Translations under genes and position numbers: made by a program
Shown here: piece after piece, positions 47,558 through 58,375 of the stretch
How positions within the stretch are numbered: position 1 is the first letter of the stretch
Layout of the letters: each line of letters begins with the position of its first letter
Assembly: GCA_027575805.1 (NCBI GenBank)
Contig: JANBPU010000002.1
Coordinates: forward strand, 186,001-250,000
DNA: 64,000 nucleotides
Reading direction: 5' to 3'
DNA from: Mycoemilia scoparia
Lineage: Eukaryota; Kickxellomycota; Kickxellomycetes; Kickxellales; Kickxellaceae
The notes under the pieces: generated by a model
Database searches by the model: none
What the model saw: only the letters and a program-made list of their open reading frames with translations
What the model was told of the DNA's origin: nothing

Positions 47558-49290
47558 CTAGCGTCTCCACCACCTCTTGTTAGAATGATGGTCATTATTA
47601 TATAAAGAGGCCATACGGTGGATATAGCTGCTTCCTTTAGAATATTTGTCCCTGGAATGACGATCCCTATGGTAGTGGTCGTCATGCGAAGAGTAGCTGT
47701 CAGGCCTAGAATTGCCACCACCATGCCTCATTCTCTTATTTGGGTTTCTTGGGCTTATTCTTAGATGGGAAGGGAGGTTGTGTTCATTAAATGCCGTATT
47801 ATCTTTGTAAGACGACCTAAAGTAGTTGCCTTTTTCGCAGTCCTTCATAAAGTGCATACCAATTATTAGATAAAATATACACAGCGACATGGTGGTTCGG
47901 ATATTCAAAAAATATATACTTACATCTCCAAAATGACCAGGGGACGCGCAATAGTAACAGTATATGTGCAGCTGGTCATTGCCCTACATATCGTATTTAG
48001 CATGAGGCAGATTATACATTTTCGGAGTTTAAGTGGTGTCAATAAAGATCATATGCAAGAGTTGCAACAGGTCTTACCTTTGAATTATGTTTGCGAGCAG
48101 GTTCGTATTTCCTCCAAATAGACGAGCATTCCTTGAAGAATTTCGGAAAAGTATAGGAACTTTGTTAGGTAAAATTGAAGCTCTAGGCCTTTAAACCCCG
48201 TGCTGTAATGCTTGGCATGCCCAATACCTCAACAGTAATATATGTATACTAAAGAATCCAGCAAGTTTTTTACCTCAGGGTGATGGAAGCGCGACCCACA
48301 CCTGCTGCACTGCTTACTACGAGATTGTCTTGGGAATGGGCAGTCAGCTATACGATGCCCTCTGCGGTTGCAGTTGTGGCATACATCGCCAGTAAATTTG
48401 CATTCGCGAGATGTATGACCCTCCTTACCACACACTGTGCACTATAAATGAAAAACGAAATTCAGATCATTTCAAATAAAGGAATCGGGTTATTTAAAAG
48501 TAGCAGTATATACTCACAGCCACATATGTACAGTCTTTGGCGATGTGTCCATCCTTGTGGCATCTTCTGCAAGTAATCGTTTCTTCTTCCATATAATAGC
48601 GGTTTCTTCCCTGTATTCGTATAAATTTCAGGCAAACAGTTTGTTATCGTATAAGAGAGACCTTTCATGTCCAAGAAATATATTTCCTAACGTCTTTGGC
48701 TCTTACCATAAATTTGGCCTCGTCAAGATAATCATAGTCACCATCGCCGTCGCCGTCTTCATCAAGTAGGGATTTTTCTTTGACTACTACTGAGCCTCCA
48801 TTCTTGTTATGCCTTTTGGGCTTTGTTGCCGATTTCTCACTTAGCTCAACAATGTCTTGGCCATCGCTATTTGAATCTTGAGGGCTTATTGGTTCATTAT
48901 CGTTTTCAGGATCCGACGTACTTTCATCACTAGAATTTGTTATTGGTATGCCATCATGGATCCCATTTTTTGTGCTCGGATCTGTTTTATTTCCCAGCTG
49001 CCTATAGCGACTTTCTTCATCCTCGCCATCGCTTCCTACTAATAACCAAAACATTTGATGTTAGAAATGTGACATTCATTGCTAATGCTTCATATCGCCA
49101 TGTACGCTTCGGGATTCGCCTTCTTGCTATTACTTTTATCTTTGGATAATGGTTTAATGGCGTTGGTTTTTGTGATGAAATTATCATCATCATCACCCCC
49201 TGAGGGCCGTGTCGCACTATTATTGCCATAGTATACGTGGCTAAGAATTTTCTCCTCCAAGTCGCTGCTGATTTCTTCGGAACTAGACAT
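47558..49290 (-). CDS. AIR1: Air1/Air2-type CCHC zinc-knuckle protein, 7 exons
   Basis: Air proteins are RNA-binding subunits of the TRAMP complex that polyadenylates aberrant nuclear RNAs for exosome decay. Exons on minus are 49290-49134, 49038-48707, 48610-48518, 48441-48274, 48131-48078, 47983-47924 and 47842-47558 (1149 bases, 382 residues). Five CCHC knuckles occur in order: CRRCHKDGHIAKDC, CTVCGKEGHTSREC, CHNCNRRGHRIADC, CSRCGSRFHHPEEC (split by an intron) and CYYCASPGHFGDDC (split by an intron). Between the fourth and fifth is SIWRKYEPARKHNSK, a conserved Air linker. The N-terminus is acidic; the C-terminus is Arg/His/Ser rich with an RWWRR end. The first intron has two possible acceptors three bases apart. 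The knuckle pattern is decisive. Confidence 0.92.
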
Positions 49291-49413
49291 TCAAAGGGTA
49301 ATGCAAAAAAATAAATTTCTGTCAAACACAGCCATATCCTTCCATTCACGAAAAAGCTTCCAAATTTGAACAAGCTCTAGTTTACCTGCTTTCCTGGTCC
49401 GACGCTTCGAAAC

Positions 49414-49489
49414 TGGGCTCGCTCGGGTACAGTGGCGAATCCATATATATATATATATATGGATTCGCCACTGAACCCGAGCGAGCCCA
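49414..49489. repeat. Long AT-centred hairpin next to assembly gap
   Basis: The arms TGGGCTCGCTCGGGT ... and ... ACCCGAGCGAGCCCA pair over about 30 bases on each side with one A/A mismatch, then run into an (AT)n centre near 49440-49460. The right arm stops exactly at the N run. This may be a genuine palindrome that broke the assembly or an assembly artefact. Confidence 0.8.
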
Positions 49490-49499
49490 NNNNNNNNNN
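49490..49499. other. Assembly gap (10 N)
   Basis: Ten undetermined bases follow the hairpin; the sequence resumes with CCCAGGGGCCCCCC, a G/C-rich stretch unlike the surroundings. Confidence 0.95.
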
Positions 49500-49975
49500 C
49501 CCAGGGGCCCCCCCATCACGCGCAACCTCTCTAGAAACTTAGAGTTCGAGTTCTATTTATATAAAGTATGTGTCAAAATTCCTTAACAAATTGGAATTTC
49601 AGGCTAAAAAAGTGTCTGTAATGGCCATGTTTCAAAAACTTTGTGGCATTTAGTCAACCCATTTCTTGATCCCACTCCTCGGCTTATTACTTGATTAACG
49701 GATTATCATAACTATTGACTTTTACCAAAGCAAACGCGCCTCACATGACGCTATGATAAAGCCACAATCTTTGTGTGGGTTGAGGGTCAATCACAAGAAC
49801 GCCTACCTATTATAAATTGAAAGCCTGTGCTTGGCGTATAAATATGTCATGTCTCCCCTCACCCTCTTTTTTAACTTTAACCTATTCTTAATAAGCGCTA
49901 TCCACTATTTTACTTCTTGGGTCGACTTCTACCATAAACTTGAATCAATTAAACTATAAAGTCTGGAACAACACC

Positions 49976-51276
49976 ATGTCTGTTCGTGCCACTATTAGTG
50001 CTTTTGGCCGCCTTCAGCGTTCAAATACCGCCTTCTTCGTTTGCGACATCCAGGAAAAATTCCGGACTGGAATACACGCATTCCCCAGCCTTGTTTCTGT
50101 TGCTCAGAAGATGGTAAGTTGCCAAAAATCTACGGTATCCATATGCCGTTTGACCCTTCAGCCCGCAGGGAAGGGAATCCCTGATCTATCGACATTTTCA
50201 TCTAACTAGCCATCCGTTTATCTGTATAACTACCTAGATCAAAGCAGCAAATGTCCTTGAAGTCCCCTATATTATAACTGAGCAGGTTGGTTATCATTAT
50301 CTACATGCCTAGAAATTAAGAATATGGCGAAATTTCACTAGTCATTAGGCATTAGTTGGGCAAAATAGACCCTCGGATTTTGGTCCAATCACCATCTAAC
50401 TCCTGGGAACCCCTTTTTGTCTAAGGCCTTGTGAACTTTGACCATGTTATCATTATTGCTGTGACCGCCACAACTGACTGTTTAAATATACGCAAATCGC
50501 TCCTTATCTTGCATAGTATCCAAAGGGGCTTGGCAACACAGTCCCCGAGCTTGATGTGGAAAATGCAGCCGCAGTAGTCCCAAAGACAAAGTTTTCTATG
50601 CTTGTGCCAGAAGTGGAAACCAAGCTTAAGGAGTTTCAGACAAAATCCGTGGTAATCTTTGGCATTGAGGTATGTTTCTTATCTCTCCCTCTCAAAAAAC
50701 AATTCCCCTGTATCAATGGCGTCAATCTGCAATGTTAAATATCATCGCAAACCCACTGGTCCTGCATTAGACATGCCTTCTGGCTAACGATTCAAAGTTT
50801 ACAACACATACTCACACACACATAATATGTGTATTTCTTTTTTAGTCCCATGTTTGTGTACTACAAACTGCCCTAGAACTACTCGACAGGAATTATGATG
50901 TGCACGTTTTGGCCGATGGGGTTTCATCTATGAACCATCCAGAAATACAAATTGCTCTTCAGGCAAGTTACCTTAGACTAAAAACAGGTCTATCGACCCA
51001 CTACACATTAGAATTTCCAGTATAATAAGGACTTGTGCCTTGTGTTGTATGCTGGCTGTTTACTATTGTAAACATACTAAATAAGCTGCTTTATTATTGT
51101 TATTATAGCGTCTCTCAAAGGCCGGTGCTCACATCGCTTCATCAGAGACTGTGATATTCCAACTTACTGAGAGTGCCTCTGATCCAAAATTCAAGCAGAT
51201 TTCTGCCCTCGTCAAGGAATACCAACAGGCTGCTCGTGAGAACGCTTTGCTCTTCAAGGACAATGTGTCACTATAA
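49976..51276 (+). CDS. Isochorismatase-family hydrolase, 5 exons
   Basis: This cytosolic isochorismatase-like hydrolase (cysteine hydrolase superfamily, ISOC1/ISOC2 type) belongs to a group whose natural substrate is often unknown. Exons are 49976-50113, 50238-50285, 50517-50669, 50846-50962 and 51109-51276 (624 bases, 207 residues), all in phase 0. The catalytic Asp is in [11 protein letters not shown], a Lys lies in VPKTKFSM, and the nucleophilic Cys is in [13 protein letters not shown], followed by [10 protein letters not shown] and [11 protein letters not shown]. The second intron contains repeat R2. The fourth intron opens with GCAAGT after CAG, giving a GC-AG intron: only this restores LQRLSKAG. 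Context suggests no pathway link. Confidence is good for the family, low for the substrate. Confidence 0.92.
50323..50443 (+). repeat. Dispersed repeat R2, copy 2, inside an intron
   Basis: This copy matches the one at about 565-698 in the same orientation, with the same ordered blocks (TTTCACTAG, GCATTA, GGCAAAAT, GACCCTC, ATTTTGG, GAACTTTGACC). It lies entirely inside intron 2 of the isochorismatase-family gene, making that intron about 230 bases. Confidence 0.65.
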
Positions 51277-51403
51277 GCCTAAAGAGAAGCCATGGCAAAT
51301 AATTTTTTTCTATACAAAGCATGTCGCTCATATTCAATGAATATGCGTACTTTTTGATTGAATAAATACATAATAGCTAATCAAACGTAGATTATAAGAT
51401 AGT

Positions 51404-54400
51404 TCAAGTAGTACCAGTAGAACCAGGCGACAATAAGCCATAAAATCTTGGAATTAGTGGCTGAGGGAATGATGGTATAAGTTTTGCAGCTTTGTTCCAC
51501 AATGCTGGCCCAGGATCGAATTTTTCCTTAACGAAGTGGAAGAAGTCGACGATCTGCTCGATGGCATCTGTGCTTTCCTTGGCATTGATGCGAATATTTG
51601 GAAGAATCCGAGCGAGTATACTGAACAAGTCGCAGAGGATTGGAACCATGGTCTCTCTGTGTGCGTCCAGGCGATAAAGGATGGGGCCAACAACCGCACA
51701 CATATACAATAGCTGTATATCGGTTGTGAGCTCGCCTTCCGTAGCAATTTTGTGAACGGTTTCACTGAGGGCAGTGAATGCACCAATGCCTCCATAATGG
51801 AAGACGCTATGTAGGACGACCAAGTAGGAGTTTGGAACATTTGTGGTACCTCGAGCATAATTTCTATCAAACGAGTCAAAGGCAATCGATGAAGCAAATA
51901 CCGTACTACCGGCCGCAATACCGGGCTTGTATCCCGATTGAGTTAGCTGGACAAACGAAAAGAACACTTTGGGACCAGAAAAAACTTTGAGGAGTTTCTC
52001 TTCGGTTATAATGGTGTAGAGGTGACGGACAATGGGGAATGTCATAAGGTCGTCGGGCAAGACATTTGCAAACAAGCCTGTTGCGTGCATGTAGCTAACT
52101 GGCTTACAGGTAAGCCTATCTACCATTCCTTTCGGCTCAAGGACAATCTGGAGCCACCGCTTGCCAATACGCCAGTTTTCTCCATGAATCCTTCTGGCGT
52201 GCTCTTCTTCCAAGAATTCAGATTCTGTCCTTGCGTGCTTCCTGTTAGCTGGCAATTGAGAGACAGAATCGCCACAGCGGCTGAGACACCACCAGGTTAA
52301 TACCTCGACTGCACATTCTGTTAAACAGAGCAGCACGGGATTGGGAATTTCTCTGTAATGAGTTTCTGGTAGGTTGGGCTTAATAGGTGGATCGATATGG
52401 CGGGAGATTATTCGGGTGACTCTCTCCATGACCTGTAGTATATAGCTGTCTCCAATATGAGAATCATCGTTGACCTTGTTGTGGACAAACTGCTCAAATT
52501 CCTCCGTAAATCCTTGCTGGCTCATATCAAGTAGACTCAATATCATGCTGCGAAGTGCCCTAGAGTCGTGTATTACTGGAGAACCAAAGTACACAAACAG
52601 CGTGTTCATTAGGGTTGTTAGAGGCACCTGGTGAAGACGGAACAGTATACCCATGCGATCACATATATCAATAAGCAAATCTCTGCGCTCTGCTTCTATA
52701 ATACGCCCAAGTGAAAATTCAAGGACAGGGAGAAGGCGGCCCATCCCATTTTCATAGTATGCGGGCAGCGGTAATGAAGGTGGAGGATGCATTGGCACGC
52801 CCTTCAATGACAAATAGCCCTCGTATTCGAAAAACTCTGGAAACTTCTTCAGATATGCATCCTGTTTGGCTTGGTGGTCACTGTCTGTCCAGTACCTTCC
52901 AAGGAAGTTCAAGCTATGCCACTCATTGAGTCTGTCAACAAATGGCGGAGAATCCAAGATTATGTATCGTATTAAGTCACAACGAACATTGTCAGTGCGT
53001 AAATCATGCTCGCCCCTCGACAGTGCATATAAAATATGCTCATGACGAACCAGTTGGAATTTCCAGGTGAAATCGTCGAGTAACGATTTTGTATTTTGAT
53101 CAGCTTCAGAAGCAGATGTATTGTTTCCTTTAGTAATGCCGTAGACTATATAGTCTATTAGTGTTGCTGTGTAGTTTGCGAGTCTTGATAGTGGGAAGCC
53201 AAGAATAATCCTTCGTGCCAGGCTCAGCAAGTATGCGAGATTACGGTCATTATTTATAATAGGTGTTTTGAAAACTTCCCATAAGACACATAGGAAAGTT
53301 GGTTGATTGTCTGGCTGACTATAGTAGCTAATGAGCATGCCAATGTCCTGACCTTTGGAGTCAGGGCTAAAGAATGTCGCGTTAAAGGAAGCACCACCCC
53401 CACTATTCCCATTGTTACTTGTGTGATGTGCATAAGCTGCTTGGATATCTGATCTGACGGCGTTTGGGTTGGGAAACGAGAGTGATCGTGTCTTGATGCT
53501 GTTGTAGTATTTGCGAATAGGCGCTGGCATGTATCGAAGAGCACTCGGATCCCAATGTGCTGGCGAAGCCGAAAGACTCTCCAAAAAGTCTGATGGTGAA
53601 AGGCCCCTTGCATCACCTAGTCCTCTCATAAGAATAATGCGGGATATTACCATGACTGCATTTCGTGAAAGCATTTCGCATTCGAACCACGGCTCTTTTG
53701 GCTTGCAATAGTTTATTGGCTGTTTTGGATTTTTATCAAGAGTGGGAGATTTATTGAGTGGGATTCCATGGTATTCTGGGTTAAGCAAAGCTTGGAGAAA
53801 CTCGACTTCATGCTGAAGGTTGACCAGACAAAGGGCAAAGCATTCTACGGACCTGTAGAGCTGTGGGTGTTTGATATGAACCAAGGAATGGCGAAGGTGA
53901 TGTATAAGGTGTGAAGCATGAGCGTAATATTTGAAAAAGCGAAGCAAGCGGCAGTTCATAAGCTGATATATAGTGTATAGCCAACGCAAAACTTGGAACG
54001 AAAAGTGCAACTTATCTCCCTGAGTTGCCATTGCCTGATCACATCGACGCAGCTTTTCAAGAACCTCCTTCATCATGAGCTCGTTCGTATATGGTGCGTT
54101 ATACAGCAGGCGGTAAACGGTGTCAATGACATATGGTGATACACAGTTAACGGCATTCAGCTTCTCGTGTTCTGCCTTGACAGCTCCCTGGAACTGGATT
54201 CCATTTTCGTGATCAAACATGTCCTTGTAAATGGCTTTGAGGAAGCGATTTTTGCAGTTGACATTCAGGTAGTCAAGCATCTTATAATCCAGCTTTTCAC
54301 CTATCAAGTATTTTGTACTAGGATTGGGAAGAGTTCCAACGGAATATTTGTCACTTGGAACAAGCATTGAATAAAGTATCTGCAAAGAATTGTTGGACTG

Positions 54401-56224
54401 GAATTGGGCAATAAAGCCAATAATCAAAGACTCGCTAAGTGTGAATTTATCCGCATTATATGGCTTTTTCGAGAGGAGGGCCTTTCTGTGATTTGATATA
54501 GGAACTGCGGCTTTTGAAATGCTCATAATTGCCTGCATGTTAGGTTGTCGGTACTTCAAACCACTGCGATCTTGAATGTGGTCCCACAACGTCTGGGTCA
54601 GGCTATTAATAGACAGATCGCGAAGATAAAAGGCATCTTTGGACATGGTTTGCTGAGGATTGTACATTGTAAACAGGTCCTCCAAGAGCTTCTCATCTCC
54701 ACTCAGATCCTCCTTGAAGGCAGTGCAGATGTTGCAGTCAATGGAAATGATTTGTAAAAGCAGCCATGTGTATGCGTTGTCATTCTTTGGTGTATATGGG
54801 GGGATGATGTCCCAGTCCTTTGGGAATGACAGTTCCTTAAATTCTTTATGGATGTCAAGATATGTTATATAGCCATTTCCGACAAGTGAGTATATCTGAT
54901 CTGCCACCTCATTCATCAGCTCCCAGTATTGGATATTTTTAGGAACAACCATTATAGCCGAATCTGGCGATGTCCGAGAGGTCTGGAAGTCGCACACAGA
55001 TCTTATATGGTCGACAACATCAGAAACCTTTTTAACTATTGCCTCCAGAAGCACTTTGGATAATAGCTCTCTACTATCAGTTGCGTGTTGAGAGATACTT
55101 TCTCTCAACCTTGATAGCTGATTGCCAAAGTATATGTGATTGCGCCGCAGCGCTGCCTCCACTATTTCTTTTTTGATGGTCGAATGGTTATAGGAAGCAG
55201 ACAGAACTTCGTCCATAGAGGCTCGTTGGAAAAGCAGGTCGCTAACATATTTGTCTGCTGATGGGCCTTGCTCAATTTCCTCCCAGGTCAAAGTTTCTCG
55301 AACACATGAATACTGTGGCTGGTCATAAATATGTTTCACGGTATGCGATCTGCTTGCGTGGGAGATCAGGGGCCATGATGCATCTGGTGGGAACAATATC
55401 CTCCCAAGCCGTCGCTTACGCCCAACGCACAAATCTACAATGGTCTGCATTTCGCGTGATAATACACCACTTTCAGAAACTGCGATGCCAGGATCAAGAT
55501 CTCTTGACAAAGCAAAGTGTGATATTAAATAACTGTTGAGTTTTTCATCATCCCGTCCTAGATAGCAATCAAGCAATTTGTGTGTCGACTCAAGACAAGG
55601 TATCCACGTTAAAGACCTTGGTGTATTTGTGTCGTTTACAAGCCCCCACTCATATTCTAGTTCTCCAAGAAGTGCTTTCCAGGCACTTCTGACGGTATCC
55701 CTACAAACATCCTCTGACAATACTCTAGGCAATTTGTGATTTTCTGAACACTGGGTCAAAGTACTTTCTGATGTCCGAGTAACCAGCTTAGTTATTTTAA
55801 CAATAATCCCAACAGCCTTTTCCCAGGTTCTTGGCCGCTTGGAATTGAACAGTTGAGCTAATAGACGATATTCATTTTCAAATTTCTTGTAAGCATCATC
55901 GGTCCCCATCTGTATGTTTCTATTGTACATAGAGTTAGGCAAGGGATGCCGAGCTCCTTTTCTTGAACCGGAAATCGAGTTGCCATTATGTTTATTTATA
56001 TTTGCATTTGACACGTACAAGCTGTTTTTTGGATTTCCATTCATTTGCGATTCAGCGCCGCCGCTCCTTGTGTTAATGTACATGCCGGAAATTAGTTTTT
56101 GCGCCAAGCCATAATATATTTCATCCAGGCCACTCATCGCCGCGTCAAGGGCAGGGCTACTGTCACAAAGCTGCTCCACATATTTTATTATCAGCGATAT
56201 GGTATCTGTGGTGCTCTGGGTCAT
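51404..56224 (-). CDS. MED23: Mediator subunit Med23
   Basis: This is a single-exon 1606-residue protein matching Med23 (Sur-2), a tail-module subunit of Mediator that relays activator signals to RNA polymerase II. Diagnostic similarity is concentrated in the C-terminal half: EWHSLNFLGRYW and FEYEGYLSLKG (compare DWHTKHMNYHKKYPEK), EIPNPVLLCLTECAVEVL (compare EFPNPAAHALHVTCVEL), LVVLHSVFHYGGIG and TDIQLLYMCAVVGPILYRL (compare TEFQLLYVYHLVGPFL). The N-terminal region adds about 200 residues, including a Ser/Asn-rich low-complexity part, over human MED23 (1368). Budding yeast lacks this subunit, so its presence informs on lineage. No introns are needed in 4.8 kb. The 3' ends of this gene and the preceding plus-strand gene converge 127 bases apart. 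Confidence 0.9.
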   Translation of the reverse strand: MTQSTTDTISLIIKYVEQLCDSSPALDAAMSGLDEIYYGLAQKLISGMYINTRSGGAESQMNGNPKNSLYVSNANINKHNGNSISGSRKGARHPLPNSMYNRNIQMGTDDAYKKFENEYRLLAQLFNSKRPRTWEKAVGIIVKITKLVTRTSESTLTQCSENHKLPRVLSEDVCRDTVRSAWKALLGELEYEWGLVNDTNTPRSLTWIPCLESTHKLLDCYLGRDDEKLNSYLISHFALSRDLDPGIAVSESGVLSREMQTIVDLCVGRKRRLGRILFPPDASWPLISHASRSHTVKHIYDQPQYSCVRETLTWEEIEQGPSADKYVSDLLFQRASMDEVLSASYNHSTIKKEIVEAALRRNHIYFGNQLSRLRESISQHATDSRELLSKVLLEAIVKKVSDVVDHIRSVCDFQTSRTSPDSAIMVVPKNIQYWELMNEVADQIYSLVGNGYITYLDIHKEFKELSFPKDWDIIPPYTPKNDNAYTWLLLQIISIDCNICTAFKEDLSGDEKLLEDLFTMYNPQQTMSKDAFYLRDLSINSLTQTLWDHIQDRSGLKYRQPNMQAIMSISKAAVPISNHRKALLSKKPYNADKFTLSESLIIGFIAQFQSNNSLQILYSMLVPSDKYSVGTLPNPSTKYLIGEKLDYKMLDYLNVNCKNRFLKAIYKDMFDHENGIQFQGAVKAEHEKLNAVNCVSPYVIDTVYRLLYNAPYTNELMMKEVLEKLRRCDQAMATQGDKLHFSFQVLRWLYTIYQLMNCRLLRFFKYYAHASHLIHHLRHSLVHIKHPQLYRSVECFALCLVNLQHEVEFLQALLNPEYHGIPLNKSPTLDKNPKQPINYCKPKEPWFECEMLSRNAVMVISRIILMRGLGDARGLSPSDFLESLSASPAHWDPSALRYMPAPIRKYYNSIKTRSLSFPNPNAVRSDIQAAYAHHTSNNGNSGGGASFNATFFSPDSKGQDIGMLISYYSQPDNQPTFLCVLWEVFKTPIINNDRNLAYLLSLARRIILGFPLSRLANYTATLIDYIVYGITKGNNTSASEADQNTKSLLDDFTWKFQLVRHEHILYALSRGEHDLRTDNVRCDLIRYIILDSPPFVDRLNEWHSLNFLGRYWTDSDHQAKQDAYLKKFPEFFEYEGYLSLKGVPMHPPPSLPLPAYYENGMGRLLPVLEFSLGRIIEAERRDLLIDICDRMGILFRLHQVPLTTLMNTLFVYFGSPVIHDSRALRSMILSLLDMSQQGFTEEFEQFVHNKVNDDSHIGDSYILQVMERVTRIISRHIDPPIKPNLPETHYREIPNPVLLCLTECAVEVLTWWCLSRCGDSVSQLPANRKHARTESEFLEEEHARRIHGENWRIGKRWLQIVLEPKGMVDRLTCKPVSYMHATGLFANVLPDDLMTFPIVRHLYTIITEEKLLKVFSGPKVFFSFVQLTQSGYKPGIAAGSTVFASSIAFDSFDRNYARGTTNVPNSYLVVLHSVFHYGGIGAFTALSETVHKIATEGELTTDIQLLYMCAVVGPILYRLDAHRETMVPILCDLFSILARILPNIRINAKESTDAIEQIVDFFHFVKEKFDPGPALWNKAAKLIPSFPQPLIPRFYGLLSPGSTGTT

Positions 56225-56948
56225 AGACGCTGACGAGAAACCCGTGACTATTTTTTTGGTTATAGCTGATAAATCTTCGTCTACATCGCTTTGCTGTTGC
56301 TTTTGGCGCTTTATTGGACGCTCATCAAAGGTACTATTATTTGCAAACCAATATTCATATGAGCTCGCATATCAGAAGCCTCCAATTTTGGCTTTAAATA
56401 CCGCAGAAAAAGCAGTGACACTTGGTACCTACCCTAAAAAAGTCCCAGCAGGTAATGAATAGCATGACTATACAAAGAAAGAGTTGGTTATATATTTGGA
56501 AAGAAAGTGTTAATTTAGTGTGTACAGTACGGTTGTACTTTGAAGGACTTGATATATATAAACGGGTTGTGTTGAGGTTCAAACACCTACTTCATCCTTC
56601 GCATTATCTACAACGCGTGCCAGGTAAACCTCTAGAGACTCCATTTGCGTGACAAATTCAAAAGAAGCACAAGGTATCAAAAAAGGTAAAGAAGCATACA
56701 CCAAAGCTGAAGCCATAGCAAACACACTCTAAACCTTAAAGTACCAGCCTCTATTTATCAATAGATTAGCTGATCAAGAGTGGGCAACTTAATATAGGCT
56801 ACAAGACTCTGCCTAAATTACACTTGACAAACTCCAAAGAGAAATAGCATTTGAAGTATAGTCCGCCAAGCTAAGCTGCTATTATTATCTCTTACAACAA
56901 TGTTAAAAATAATCTAAATAATCATCATAGCTGAAATATAATAATGGC
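56225..56948. other. Intergenic region, MED23 upstream
   Basis: This stretch holds the MED23 5' region and the SNF4 3' region (both minus). Short frames on both strands show no recognisable domain; a Lys/Ala-rich frame fragment near 56640-56730 is unexplained. Confidence 0.45.
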
Positions 56949-58375
56949 CTATTCAGAAATAAAGGCCCTTAGAACGTCGCTGAGAGTTATAACGCCTTGA
57001 GGAATGGTGTCATCATCAACAACTATAAGTCTCTGCAGCTGTGTTTTTCGGATTATTCCAAGAACAGAAAACAGGGTGTCTGTCGACTTGCAAGTGTGAA
57101 CACCTGGGTAATCTTCCGGCCGATGCTCAATGGCCTTACTGACCGGCATATCCAAGTTTGCCAGCAGTCCTTCGCGGATCAGTTGCTACAATTAATTGCA
57201 ATAATATTTGCTTTAGAGCTGCTGGTATGTGTTTGCGTTTTGCATAGACTACTCAATAATGCGTTCTGCTCACCATTATATCGGACTCGGCAAAGGCATT
57301 TACGACAGCACCTTTTGGAATTAAACAATTTTGCCATTAATAAGTGTGATTTGTATCCTCTAGTAACAGAGCAGATCATGGTGTGCTCTTGTATAGATCC
57401 CCTACCTTCGTCGTTCAGTATAGGCACAACCGATATGTTGTTTTCAACAAAAAGCTTGATAATCTCGATTACAGGCATGTCTTCTTTGGCTGTGACAAGG
57501 TTCCCGTATGTACCAATGTTAAGGTCATATAGGGAATATTGCTTTAGCAGCTTTCTTTCGGTGAACTATTGAATTGATAAAAGAGGCTTATTACTTGGCA
57601 GTCTGACAGACGCGTGATCTGCGTGTAAATGTATACGGGCATCTACATACATTCATAGCCATAAAGTTCAGGATTTGGTAGATGGAGAGCATAGACACTA
57701 CAACATCGCCACCGGTCTCCTTGTCTTCGTCAACAAGGGCCAGCGCCGAGTAATCGGTAGAGAGCAGCCGTCTCGATATATCGTATATTGTCTCCAATGG
57801 GTTTGCGCATAGAGTGTTTGTGGTCCGAGATCTGTAACGCTTTAGAAGCTCTATAACGCGCATAGGACATTAGTGTATAATAGCCGTGGGCACTGTTTAT
57901 GATGTACATGTTTGAAACTATTCGTTGCCATACACACCTTGGTAGTTGTCGAGCTGTATCCCGTTAAGGTTGTCAAGAGCCTCGGTTAGTGAAAAATTGG
58001 CATAGTAATACTGTATGAGGTTAACCAAATCCGTTGTTGTCAGCATTCCAGCATACGCAGATATCTCGGAGTCCCACATTGGTGTGGAGTCTATGCCTAC
58101 ATATTAAAACACGACCATTAGCATCAGAGCAGTAATCCGGGCCAAATAATCTAAAGCCTGCAAACAGCAGTTTAAAATGGAGACCTGCCATTTTGGAGTA
58201 AAACGGTGAGCGCCTTTGTGACCATGAGCTTTGTATCCAAGACCACGAGCCGGGAGCTGACGTGCATCATATCATAGGCCGTATGCTCCTTTAAGAAGTG
58301 GGTGGCAGACTGTGCTAGTTCCAGGCGATATGTGTTGTTGCTATTCTGGACGGAGCTATCACTTTCAATATCCAT
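56949..58375 (-). CDS. SNF4: AMPK gamma subunit Snf4, 6 exons
   Basis: Snf4 is the nucleotide-sensing gamma subunit of the Snf1/AMP-activated kinase, with four CBS motifs. Exons are 58375-58189, 58096-57938, 57850-57651, 57565-57406, 57311-57274 and 57185-56949 (981 bases, 326 residues; yeast Snf4 is 322), all phases consistent. Visible are LLQNGIDSTPMWDSEISAYAGMLTTTDLVNLIQYY (CBS1), LALVDEDKETGGDVVVSMLSIYQILNFMA (CBS2), FVENNISVVPILNDEGAVVNAFAESDI (CBS3) and LQRLIVVDDDTIPQGVITLSDVLRAFI (CBS4). The first intron starts with GCAGGT after AATG, a GC donor; no GT choice keeps the LLQNG-IDSTPMW reading. The last motif and exact stop give a normal C-terminus. It is divergent from PUB1. Confidence 0.95.

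Larger units (their letters stand above)
49291..49975. other. Divergent intergenic region with assembly gap
   Basis: This region separates the Air gene (minus) and the isochorismatase-family gene (plus). It holds a 75-base palindrome (49414-49489) and ten N bases at 49490-49499, so the true length is uncertain. The right half, up to 49975, contains the promoter of the plus-strand gene; a possible TATA-like TATAAATATG lies near 49838-49847. Confidence 0.55.
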
